Assembly: GCA_023935145.1 (NCBI GenBank) | Contig: CM043700.1 | Span: forward strand, 32,225,501-32,289,500 | DNA: 64,000 nt | Source of the DNA: Bretschneidera sinensis | Taxonomy: Eukaryota > Streptophyta > Magnoliopsida > Brassicales > Akaniaceae | Direction: 5' to 3' | In this document: piece after piece, positions 1 through 11,817 of the stretch | Position numbering within the stretch: the stretch's first letter is position 1 | Layout: each line of letters begins with the position of its first letter | Position numbers and translations under genes: made by a program | Notes under the pieces: generated by a model | Seen by the model: only the letters and a program-made list of their open reading frames with translations | Databases searched by the model: none | What the model was told of the DNA's origin: nothing

Positions 1-19
1 GGAGAGTCGCAGGGGGGTT

Positions 20-3000
20 ATGCTTGAAACTCAAGTCACGGAAGGTTCAACTATGGTGACAAAGACAGAACAGTCAATCCAAAAAAGTGGGAAGGCAGAT
101 TTGTCAAGATCTTTTGGACAAGACAACAAAGATTCTCTCTGGTGTAACTACTGCAAGAAATCAAGGCATACTAGAGAGAAGTGTTGGAAATTGAATGGCA
201 AGCCTACCACTGCAAGAAGAGAATGGGGATACCGAGGAGGACAACAGAGGAATCAAAGTCAGGCACACATGACTACAACTCAAGCAAACTCAGAAACAAC
301 TCTAGACCAAGGAGAATTTAATAAAGAGGAGATTGAGAGACTCAGAGACTTGTTAGGGGCGTTAGGAAAGCCCAAAACCAGTGGTGCATGTTCCTTGGCG
401 CTCTCAGGTAAGTCTGTTCTTTCTCATGGGCTAAATATCTCAGATAGATTCATCACAGACTCATGGATCATTGATTCGGGAGCTACTGATCACATGACCC
501 CTTCTTCATCAAAGTTTAGCACTTATTCTCCGTGTCCAAGCAATAGAAAAGTTTCAGTTGCAGATGGTTCTTTCACCACGGTGGCAGGCATAGGGGATAT
601 CCAAATTAATCCACTGTTTGTCCTTAAAAATGTCCTTCATGTTCCTAAGCTGTCCACTAATCTAGTATCTAAACAGAAGCTTACTCATGATATGAATTGT
701 AACGTGACCTTTTATCCCACTTAATGTATATTTTAGGACCGGAGCACGGAGAAGAAGATTGGACTTGCTAAGGAGAAGGACGGACTCTACCACCTTGAAA
801 CATCAAGTAATTCAAAAAGTGTCAAGGATAATCTACCTTTGTCATTTCTTTCCTTTTCCAATAAAGACACAATCTGGCTCAATCACCAACGCCTTGGTCA
901 TCCTCCATTTGGAGTTTTGAAAACTATGTTTCCTTCTTTGTTTAAGGGATTTGATGGTGGGAATTTTCATTGTGATGTTTGTGAATTTGCCAAACATAAA
1001 CGTGTCTTTTCCAGTTAGCAATAAGAGAAGCTCTATTCCTTTTTATTTGATTCATAGTGACATATGGGGTCCTTCTATTATTCCAAATGTGACGGGTTCT
1101 AGGTGGTTTGTCTCTTTCATTGATGATTGCACTAGGGTTTCTTAGATTTTCCTACTCAAATTTAAATCAAATGTGAGTACTGTTTTTCCTAGCTTTCATA
1201 ATATGATCCAGAATCAATTCGGTGTGAAGATAAAAAAATTCCGATCGGACAATGCTAAGGATTACTTTAACGAAGTCTTGTCTCCTTATTTTCAAAAAGA
1301 GGGAATAATTCATGAATCCTCGTGTGTTAATACCCCACAACAAAATGGAGTTGTGGAAAGGAAAAATGACCATTTATTAGCTACAACTTGAGCGTTCTTA
1401 TTCCAACAAAACGTACCAAAATCATATTGGGGAGAGGCTGTTCTTACAGCCACTCACATCATAAATAGACTACCTTCTAGGGTTCTTGAGTTCAAAACAT
1501 CGATAAAATTACTCCCTCAGTTTTATCCTGATTTGAGTCTCACAAATAATCTCACATTACGAGTATTTGGCTGAACTTCCTTTGTCCATATCCGTAGTAA
1601 TAATAGAGGAAAGTTGGATCCTAGAGCAATCAAGTGTGTCTTTGTTGGATACTCATCAACCCAAAATGGATACAAGTGTTACCACCCGCCTACTAAAAGA
1701 TTCTTTGTTTCAACAGATTTTACTTTCGAAGAAGGGAAACCGTGCTTCACTCAACCTTATCTTCAGGGGGAGTACTCATTAGTGGAAGATAAGGATAGAG
1801 ATTTTTTTCTTGTTAGATTTGCCTTCCTCCTCGTCCAGGCCGTTCTCTAATCCTCAAACGACCACATCTCCCACATTTCTCTTATCTACCCATGAGTCTC
1901 AAACGCAGCCTTTGCAGCCAGTTCCTCCACCCTTGTCTGTCCATGAGCCTCAAACACAGCCTTTGCAACCAGTTCCTCCATCTTCTCACAACCCAGAAAT
2001 TCCAATTCGTGACACTTGGAGATATGAGCAGGTGTATTCAAGAGGTCGAGCTCCAGTTCCAAAACCAATGCAGGTCCAAGATTCTCCTCCAAACTCTGAA
2101 AATGAGGTAATTACAGTACTACCTGAGAGTGAAAACCATGATCTTGACCTACCAATAGCTATTCGGAAAAAAATGAGAGTGTACTAAACATCCAGTATAT
2201 CCACTGTCTCACTTTGTGTCATTCAAAAAATTCTCACCATCTCATAAAACCTTTCTTGTAAGTCTAAACACCATTTCGAATCCTAAGACTCTATCTGAGG
2301 CGTTGTCCAAAGAAGAATGGAGGAAAGCTATGAGAGTGGAAATGGAGGCATTGGAGAAAAACAGAACTTGGGAAATCATGGAGTTGCCTAGAGGAAAAAA
2401 TTCAATGGTGTGTAAATGGTTGTTTACTGTGAAGTATAGGGCAGATGGAGTTCTTGAGAGATATAAAGCTAGATTGGTGGCTAAGGGTTACACTCAAACT
2501 TATGGAGTGGATTACTAGGAAACTTTCGCTCCAGTTGCAAAAATGAATACAGTAAGGGTCTTACTGTCATTAGCTGCCAACTTCCATTGGGACTTGCAAC
2601 AATTCAATGTCAAGAATGCATTTCTTCATGGTGATTTAGAGGAGGAGATATATATGGATATTCCACCTGTTTTTGGAGGAAAACTAGGCATCAACAAAGT
2701 CTGCAAACTAAAAAAGGCGTTGTACGGTCTCAAACAGTCACCTAGAGCTTGGTTTGGCAGATTTGCAAAAGTGATGTTAGCCACAGAATACAAGCAAAGT
2801 CAGGGGGATCACACTCTATTCATTAAACATTCGTATGTAGGGGGAGTTACAGTTTTATTAGTGTACATTGATGATATAATTGTAGTTGGGAATGATGAAC
2901 ATGAAAAGGAGTCTCTGAAGCAGTGTCTAATCAAAGAATTTGAGATAAAAGTAGTTGGGAAGACTGAAGTATTTCCTAGGAATTGAGGTGGCTCACTTAA

Positions 3001-3843
3001 GACAGGGTATCTTTATTTCACAACAGAAGTATGTCACTGATCTCTTAAAGGAAACAGGAAAGCTGGCGTGTAAACCTGCATGTACACCAATTGATCCGAA
3101 TCACAAACTTGGAGAATTAAAGGAAGGCCCTACTGTGGACAAATAGATGTACCAGAGGTTAGTTGGAAGACTCATTTATCTCGCACATACAAGGCCCGAT
3201 ATAGCATATGTTGTAAGTATAATAAGCCAATTCGTGCATGATCCGAGGCAAGTTCACCTACAGGCTGTCTATCGAATCCTACACTATTTGAAGGCTAATC
3301 CGGGGAAGGGAATTTTGTTCCGAAGAAACACAGGAGCGGTGCTTGAATCCTATACTGATGTCGACTATGCAGGTTCACTAGTGGACAGGAGATCCACCTC
3401 GAGGTACTGTACTTTTCTTGGGGGCAATCTCGTTACATGGAGGAGTAAGAAGCAGAATGTGGTACATGGAGGAGTAAGAAGCAGAATGTGGTAGCAAGAT
3501 CGAGTGCGGAGGCAGAATTCAGAGCGATGGCACAAGGAATATGCGAGCTACTGTGGGTTAAAAATCCTTCTTGAAGATTTGAAGATCGGAGGAGATGAAC
3601 CTATGAGACTTTATTGTGATAACAAGTCTGCAATAAACATTGAACACAACCTCGTGCAACATGACAAGACAAAACATATTGAGGTAGACAGACATTTCAT
3701 AAAAGAAAAATTAGACAGATCTGTACTCCATATGTGTCCACAGAGGATCAGTTGGCAGATGTGTTTACGAAAGGACTAAACAATGCACGATTTCAAGAGA
3801 TTATTTCCAAGTTGGGAATGGAAGACACCTATTCACCAGCTTG
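20..3843 (+). pseudogene. copia gag-pol polyprotein remnant
   Basis: Reading across several broken frames gives a CX2C zinc knuckle with the Cys-rich stretch near 140-190, then the aspartic protease motif DSGATDHM near 470-500. The integrase core follows at about 1050-1400 (FIDDCTR, SDNAKDYF, TPQQNGVVERKN), with the typical pol linker near 1600-2180. Reverse transcriptase spans about 2216-3150, with VKNAFLHGDLEEE, LYGLKQSPRAW and the catalytic YIDD near 2865. RNase H is at about 3330-3780, ending KHIEVDRHFIKEKL. Visible stops include TAG near 1143, TGA near 1389, TGA near 1572 and TAG near 2516, plus frameshifts near 730, 2960 and 3460. This is a transposon relic, not a host gene. Confidence 0.92.
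3434..3491 (+). repeat. 29-bp perfect tandem duplication in RNase H
   Basis: The 29 bases starting TACATGGAGGAG at 3434 are repeated at once from 3463. The unit is not a multiple of three, so the duplication itself throws the RNase H frame just before the conserved Ala-Glu-Ala-Glu segment, which resumes in another frame. Confidence 0.9.
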
Positions 3844-3851
3844 AGGGGGAG

Positions 3852-4113
3852 TGTTGGAAATACACGATTTAGTCCTTAATTTTAGGACTGATTGGTTATT
3901 TTAGGAATCATGTAAATACTGTAAACCCATAATCACGGGTAGTTAGTTAGGGAAATCCCTCTGTCAAAGGGATTTGATTTAGGAAGAGTTAGTTTCCTTA
4001 TCTATCCTGGTTTTCCTGATTTCTCTCTCTATTTTTTCAGTTTGTATATAGATAGCCAAGAAATGGCTTGTAACGTTTTGATTTCAATTAATTCAATATT
4101 CTTCTTTTTATCA
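3852..4113 (+). repeat. 3' LTR of the copia element
   Basis: It starts TGTTGGAAATAC right after the purine tract and ends in TTTTTATCA. The length of about 262 bp is short but within the range of copia LTRs. It holds a TATA-like TTTGTATATAGAT near 4040. The 5' LTR is outside the window, so identity between the LTRs, and hence age, cannot be judged. Confidence 0.8.
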
Positions 4114-6559
4114 TAAATGACGATGACGAGAAAGTGAACATAGAAACAATCTTTACAAGTGCCATGGACATGCTTTCAGATGATGATAAGAAGCTACCTC
4201 AGGCAAGTTGTAATTGATTTTCTCCCTAAGTGCATGTGTGTTCCAGTACGTGAGCTTGCAAATGAATGTGCATTTTGTTTGTGTGAACATATCTGTGCAT
4301 ATCCCAGCAACCAATAATTAGAAGCACTTGCATTTCAACTTTTAAAAGGGAAACAGCTCTTGTGAGTCAGATTATTATTAATCTTTAGTGTCATTGTACA
4401 GACTATTATAGCCATTCCTGGGAAATGAATGAGATTTCTCTTAATGCTAGAGCCATGTTTCCTGTTCCCTTGATTTATTTATTTTCTCTTGTCTAATCAT
4501 TCAAGGATTTAAGGATTTTCGGCGTTAAATCTGATATTGTATGAAAGAATTATATTTTATAAAAAAATTTGTATGAGTGAATTCTTTTGGCCATTTAAAG
4601 TAGACGTGGGACTTGTTTCAGTCATGGCTGAGCGGTGTCATGCAAGTGTTCTCTATACGTTAGGTATCTGTTTTATTGCCATACCCCTGACCATGAACAT
4701 AGACATGGGCTCTTTGTAAATCTTTATTTTGTATTGATAATGAACATGTTATATATAAATTTTGTTTTCATATATCGATAGTTGTCATTATGTCTTTGTG
4801 TATTATTTATACACAGGTATCAAGCATGTTACCTCTCTTGAAACGTGGAATAGGCGTGCATCATTCTGGTTTGCTTCCCATTCTAAAGGAAGTAATTGAG
4901 ATATTATTTCAAGAAGGGCTGATTAAGGTAGGAAGAAAAACTTACTTACAAGTTTCTACACTATTATTGTTATGCATCTTCTTGAGGTTTGATGAGTGTT
5001 TATAGCTTTGTTGTATAGTTCACTTCGTCACACAGAATCAGATTTTGTGCTCTTTATAATATCTGGGTCAGTTGTTTGTTCATGCATGATTATCTATCCT
5101 CGGACACTTCTTTCCCTCTTGATTTCTGTGCCTTTTATGTTTCTTGGGTTCAGTTCAGTAGGTTCTTCCAACACTAATGGGAAGTTGCTTTGTGTGCGTG
5201 CTTGTTATGTGCGCATGCATGTGTGTGTTTATGCCTTTGTGTGCAGGCACACGTCCATATAATGTAAATATTTCATTTTTATTAGAGTGAAATGTACATA
5301 TTTTACATATAGCCTATAGGATAGATGGTAAATCAACGAATCTTCTTTTTTCTTTTTTTAATTGTGGTAAAGGACTTTCTTGCTTCCCATCAAATGATTA
5401 CCATTCTGAAACTTACTGATATTCACATGCGCTCCGTGTCTAATTCTGTGTTGTTAGGTTGATTTATTTAATTAGTCTGATTTCATGCTGTTCCTTTTTA
5501 CTTTTTCTCACCTTGTTAAATTACCATGAAAATTGAAATGTTTTTCTTCAGTGTTTGTTTGCTACGGAGACCTTCAGCATAGGTTTAAACATGCCTGCGA
5601 AAACTGTTGTGTTTACAAATGTTCGTAAATTTGATGGGGACAAGTTTAGATGGATATCGAGTGGAGAGTACATACAGATGAGTGGTCGTGCTGGTCGTCG
5701 AGGTATTGATAAACGTGGGGTATGCATCCTTATGGTGGATGAGAAGCTGGAACCATCTACTGCTAAAATGATGCTTAAAGGAAGTGCTGATTGTTTGAAC
5801 AGGTATGTGGTGCTTCTGGTGAATATTGTCTATGTTCAAGTAGGGTAATCCATGTTACTTAAAGTTCCATATTCTTGGATACATTTTTTGTTGAGTTCTT
5901 TTTCCATTATCTTTCAGTGCTTTCCACTTAACTTACAACATGCTTTTGAATCAAACGCGTTCTGAAGATGGTGATCCCAAAAATTTGCTTCGTAACTCAT
6001 TCTATCAGTTTCAAGCTGACCGTGCTATTCCTGATCTTGAGGTCAGTTGATATGGACAGAGGCCAAAGATTGTTAATTTCATGGTTGATCTGTTGATTTT
6101 GGTTCTGATTGGTTTTTTTTTTTTTTTTTTTTTACTTTTGAAATAATTAATCTTTTTAATTTTTTTTATTACATATCATGGTTGGTTAAAATACAACCTA
6201 TCAGTCTGTTGTTCCTTCTTTAGGACAAATATATATTGGCGATCTGATGGCAACTACATAATAAGTTGCTTCAAAACTCTGATGTTAAAAATTAGTTACA
6301 AAATCCTCTGGTTATCGGAGGGAATCTATTTTGTAATTACTAGTTTTCTATATCCTCGTAGTGCAAATGCAGATTACTTTTGTCGAACACAAAAAAAAGG
6401 TGAAAAAAGAAAAACCAGATGGTAGAAAATTATCTGTTTAATGCTAATGATGCTGAACAGCCTTAGGAATCTTTAAATTATGGAAATAACTTGGAAAATT
6501 AGGCTGATTTTGATTAAGAGATCGAGAATATTGAAAGGACAAATAATTTTTTTCTCTTA

Positions 6560-7032
6560 GGCTCTGTTTGTTTCAATGTAAAATTATAAAGGGGAAATGA
6601 ATTCCATGTTAAATTATATTTTCCATGTCTTTAGTTGAATGTAAGATGATGAAATGTAATTAAGACCAAAAATGATTGAAAACAACATGTGCAAGAGTTG
6701 ATGCAAGTTGTTTTCCATCATGAATGATCTGAACCCTACAAGCTACTGCTATTTAACTACTTCACTTTCTACATTTGCCTATCTTTCTTTGTTCCTCTCT
6801 CCTCTTATTTGATATATTCTCCATCTTTTATATCTTTAAATCTTAAAAGTTAAAAATTAAAGTCAACAAAATCAATCGACCCCAAAAATTATTATGGGAT
6901 TAAGCCCAAACTATGAAATCTTGATTTGTTATTTACAGTGGTAAACCAAACACCAAAATACTGTAAAGTAAATCAAATTTTACAATGAAATGGTTTTACG
7001 GTTATTTATCTTTTGTTGACACAAACAGACCC
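6560..7032. mobile_element. Tourist-like (PIF/Harbinger) MITE in MTR4 intron
   Basis: Terminal inverted repeats start GGCTCTGTTTGTTTCAA on the left and read GGGTCTGTTTGTGTCAA from the right on the other strand. They are flanked by TTA at 6557-6559 and TTA at 7033-7035, the usual PIF/Harbinger target duplication. It is about 473 bp, AT-rich and has no coding capacity. It lies in the 2.1-kb intron 6042-8159. Confidence 0.8.
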
Positions 7033-10000
7033 TTAGTTTTAGGGGCTGGCTAGAAATCAGAATTTCTTATGAAGAGGATAAAGAAAAATTAGAAGTGTTC
7101 AGTAAAATAATGCATGAGAGAAGAAGAAGAGCAAGAAAAAAGAAGAAGAAACCCTAGGCAACAAGCATATAAACAAAGCTAGCTGATGTGTAAATTCTCA
7201 GAAATATGCCATATTATCTTTAAAGAGAGAACTATGACTTTTTATAGGCTTAAACCCTTAAAAAGAAAAATGAATTTTGGCTCACTAAAATTTGAAATAT
7301 CCACCGATGATCAAATCTATAACTAGAATCATAGAAAAAGACTAAAATACCCAAATATTTCACTTCCACGATAGCATAAATAGTACCTGGAACATGAACA
7401 GTAAACCTGTGTTTCCCTCCTACAGTAAATTCACTCTTTGTAGCCTACTTAGACTAGAAATGAAATTACTTAAAAAAAGACTAGAAATGAAATCAAGACT
7501 TTAACTTCCACGGAAACTTGTTCTTGAACCAAAAAATAATTATTAGCTTTCAGCCTTCAAAGAGGATAGTTTCTCTCCAGCCATTACGTGGCTATGGCAT
7601 CGGCTAGAGGGAGAAGAGGAGCAAGTTTGGTGGCAATTGAGAGCTGTGTGAAGTCTTGGAAGATGAAGGTAGAAAAAAAGGAGTAGCATGAAAAGATGAC
7701 ATTAACTAAGGTATAGCTATGTTGCTCGGACTCGGCTACATGTCCAAGTGTTAGACTCATAGAGTGTTGAAGCGAATAAGCCATATTTGGAGTCGTGTCC
7801 GATTAGGGTGCGACAAGGTAAAATGAAGAGCCCAAGCAACCATATGAGGTATAAAGAATGTTTTATGCAGAGAACAAAACAAAACTGAACATAAAAACTG
7901 TTTTTATTTTGTTGAACAACTAAAATACAGTAAATAAGTGATATAAAATGCTAGTGATTTATCTGCTTTTAGCACTAGGTCAGATTTGAGCACAGTTTTC
8001 CTTTGAAATTTCCTACCTTCTTGCCTCATTTGGGTCCAAGCCATTCTTTACCTGTAACATTCTAAAATAATTTTTATGTCTGGATTATCTAACATTGTAC
8101 TTATCACTGACTGTTAAACTATATAGTCATCAATTTGATGGAAACTGTTGTCTTTGCAGAAACAAGTGAAGGTCCTGAAGAAGAGAGGGATTCAATGGTT
8201 ATTGAGGAAGAAGGTAGTTTAAAGAATTATTACAATCTGCTGCAGCAATATAAAAGTTTGAAGAAGGATGTTCGCGATATTGTGCTTTCTCCAAAGTACT
8301 GCTTACCCTTTCTGAAGCCTGACAGGGTTGTGAGTCTTCAGTGCACCAGGAGTGATGAAAAGTCACCGTCTTTCACCATCGATGATCAGGACACATGGGG
8401 AGTAATAGTGAACTTTCACAGAGTGAAAAGTGTTTCTGAAGGTGAGAGAACTATGAACTGTTATTTGTTAAACACTGCCTTCATAATTCAAGTTCACCAA
8501 TTGTGGAACTGTCGATGCTTGATCCAGATGATGCAAGTAGAAGACCAGAAGATGCAAGCTACACGGTAGATGTTCTTACGAGATGTGTGGTCAGCAGAGA
8601 TGGAGTTGCGAAAAAAACAATTAAGATTATCCCATTAAAAGAGCCTGGCGAACCTGCTGTTGTATCTGTTCCTCTGTCTCAGGCAAAGTCCCTGATCGTG
8701 TTTTGTTGTTTATATACATCTCTATTTTCAGAAAGATAGTTTCTTTTGTGTGGTAAAATAATACTAAAACTTTTTTTATAAGAAGTACTAAAACTTTCTT
8801 AATTTATCAAAAAAAGATCGAGTGCTAAACTTTCTTTTCTAGGATTTTGAAAACCAGCTTTGACTTGATTTCATATTACTATTTGTGCTAAAGCATTTGC
8901 TAAGGAAAAAGTTTCTACTGCAATGCCTTTTATGTATGTCTTAACTCTGTGACTTTCTCATTTGATGATGGAAGGATTTATCTGCTATTTTATTCCTGAA
9001 CAGATCAATAGTTTAAGTAGCACGCGCATGCATATACCCAAGGATCTTTTGCCATTGGAATCTAGAGAAAATGCTCTCAAGAAGCTTTCAGAATTTCTTT
9101 CTAGACATCCTGATGGGTTTCCCTTGGATCCTGAAGGAGACATGAAGGTATATTACTTGTATTTTTTTCACCTTGCATGTCATTTCTCAATTCAGTTGAT
9201 TATTAATGAGAAATGTCCATTCTTCAGATTCAAAGCAGCTCATACAGAAAGGGGATTCGCAGGTTGGAGGCTTTAGAGAACCTTTTTGGCAAGCATGAGA
9301 TTGCGAAATCTCTGCTTATTGAGCAAAAGCTCAAAGTTCTACACATGAAGGAAGAATTGACAGCCGAGATCAAGTCAATTAAGAAAACAATGCGTTCTTC
9401 CACGGCATTGGCTTTTAAAGATGAACTTAAGGCCAGAAAACGTGTTTTACGGAGGCTAGGGTAATAAATCAATGTTCTCAGTTTTATAAATTGGGAGTGC
9501 TTGCATACAACTGTTTCGTAAATAGATATAGATTTAGACTCAAACATAGGTATGTAGGAAATATATTGTTGACTTATGTATATCTATGGTTCTTGGACAA
9601 TGCCTTGTGCTTTGACAGTGGTGCATTATTTCATAGAGATTAAAGCACCTTTCCTTGCGCTTTTTCCATTGGCAATCGATTTGATATTATGATTTCCTGG
9701 TTAATGAATTATTTTAGCTGTTCCAGACTGCTCTTAGAGTGACGGAGGAAAGAATGTACTTACATTTATCTACAAATTTGATTCTTATGTATACTTTGAT
9801 AACTTTTATCTACTATATTAGTAAACACGGTGGTCGAACTGTGCCTGACAGGGTCAATCGGCCTGTTCATCATCCTTCGCAACTGAAGCCTCATTTCAGA
9901 ACCATTTCTCTATACTCATTATCTTTTCGAAGATGAGCATCTAGCCTAAGTTTTTTTCAATTCTTAATTACATAGATTTACTGATAGAAGCTGCGTCCCC

Positions 10001-11289
10001 CCTTCCCCCGTCGCACATCAAAGAAGACCCAATTTAAGGTGAATCGAACACCTCATCAAAATTTGGGGCTGGGAGTGCTTGATTTAATTCGCGATAGTGA
10101 CAATTGTAGCACACTGCTTAATGTCAATTATACCTGCTTCTATCACTCAATAGGAGTTTCACACTGTTGTTGCAGGTAATTCACTGCTAATTATTATGTG
10201 GTTGCTTTTTAATGTTTATAAAAGAAGATAAAGTTCAAAAGCTATTACAAATCTAGGAGTTTACTTTATGTAGCCTTAAGGGGGCATAGAATTCTCACCT
10301 TGAGTTTTAGCCTGTAACACCAATTTGTATCACTTAAATTAATCACAAGGAAACCGGAAAAGAATATATACATGTCTTCAGTTATTAGTAAAGTATAATT
10401 GTCTTTTTTCTTCTTTTGGAAACGTGAAATAAAGATAATTAGGTTATTAAGGTTGCTTGTTTGGATTCTGGAATATCATTATACTCCATATATAAGCTCT
10501 CCGGGTATTAGTTGTATGTCCGGTCTATTATTTGGAAAGGTCCTTTGTTTTTTGGTGACAGGGAAGCACCATTTATTGATAGCTTAAAATGCTCTTTTGC
10601 ATTTTCACCTATATCAAATTGCTTTCATCAAATTACTTTATAGCAACTTGTGTGGATCTATATTTCTACGTTACTGCAAGTGTTACTTACAGTAAGCATC
10701 TTAAAACTTTAGAATGGATTTCATTGCAGATACATCACCAGTGACAATGTTGTGGAGTTGAAGGGGAAGGTTGCTTGCGAAATCAGTAGTGCGGATGAGT
10801 TGACCTTAACAGAGCTCATGTTCAATGGTGTTTTAAAGGAAATAAAGGTGGAGGAGATTGTTTCTCTTCTATCTTGTTTTGTGTGGCAAGAGAAGCTCCA
10901 AGATGCTGCAAAACCCCGGGAAGAACTTGAGTTGCTCTTTACACAGTTACAAGATACTGCTGGGACGGTTGCTAAGGTTCAGCTTGAGTGCAAGGTATTT
11001 GTGGAACTTCATATCGGTTACTGATTTTTTCGTGACTTGATATTTCCTATCTGTACTATAGATATTACTTATTAGTATTTTAACTTGAGATAATTTTATT
11101 TTGGCCTTCCTAAAGATTGTTACTCCAATTTGTACCTATGAAAAGAATAAAATTTTGTTACTTCGGTTTTTGTCAGCCTCGGGTATGTTCTACTGTTTTT
11201 TCTCTTCCTTTTTAAAAATTATAACTATGGTAGTATTAAAGAGTACATAAGCTGTGCTGTACACAATCAACAATATACAAGAAGCATTT

Positions 11290-11817
11290 CTTTGAATTAT
11301 GTAAGTTGAAATTCATTTACAAAAAAATTCCCCTCAAACCAAAAAACAAGGATATTGAGCCACCACTCCCTTCGAGAATCAATCGATCTTTCCACCCCAT
11401 CAAAAGCTCTCCTATTCCTTTCAATCCAAACCATCCACCAAATGGAGAGTGGAATCAAGTCGATGATCTTCTTGTTACTTTTGAAAATTCGAATTCCACT
11501 CCATGATCTCCTCTTCAATGGAGCCGGCATTCACCCAATAAAGTCCCAAAACCCAAAGATCCATATTCCAAAGTTGTCTCGTCCAAGAACGCCCCATAAA
11601 GTTATGAAAAACGGACCCAAGATTCTCTTTGCATAGGTAGCACCGGTTTACTAGCGCCTTTCCTCAGTTTCGGAGGTCAAAATCCTCACTAAGTTGGTTC
11701 CCAAACAAAACAAGTAACTTTAGTGGGAGTACTAAGTCTTCCAAATGTGTTTCTAAGAGAAATTTGAATTCTCATCAAGAGCCATAATGGCTTTGTTGTA
11801 GAATCCAACTTTATCCT
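11290..11817 (-). mobile_element. LINE 3' part, antisense, split by a second LINE
   Basis: Read on the minus strand this is the zinc-binding tail of a plant L1-type reverse transcriptase ORF. It has a segment like APTKVTCFVWE near 11700-11760, a CYLC-type knuckle near 11630, and a tail with WMVWIERNRRAFDG near 11380-11450. Stops and frameshifts are frequent. Its upstream part continues at 14941-15580, so the two pieces look like one element opened by the + strand LINE between them. Confidence 0.75.

Larger units (their letters stand above)
1..4113 (+). mobile_element. Ty1/copia LTR retrotransposon, decayed, 5' end outside window
   Basis: The order of domains is gag zinc knuckle, protease, integrase, reverse transcriptase, RNase H, purine-rich tract and 3' LTR, which is the Ty1/copia order. 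The left end and the 5' LTR lie before base 1. The polypurine tract (about 3841-3851) sits directly before an LTR that begins TGTTGG and ends ATCA. Many in-frame stops and frameshifts show that it is dead. Its right edge abuts MTR4 coding sequence with no splice acceptor between, so the insertion is exonic. Bases 4114-4118 (TAAAT) are the expected 5-bp target duplication, but the other copy is outside the window. Confidence 0.93.
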
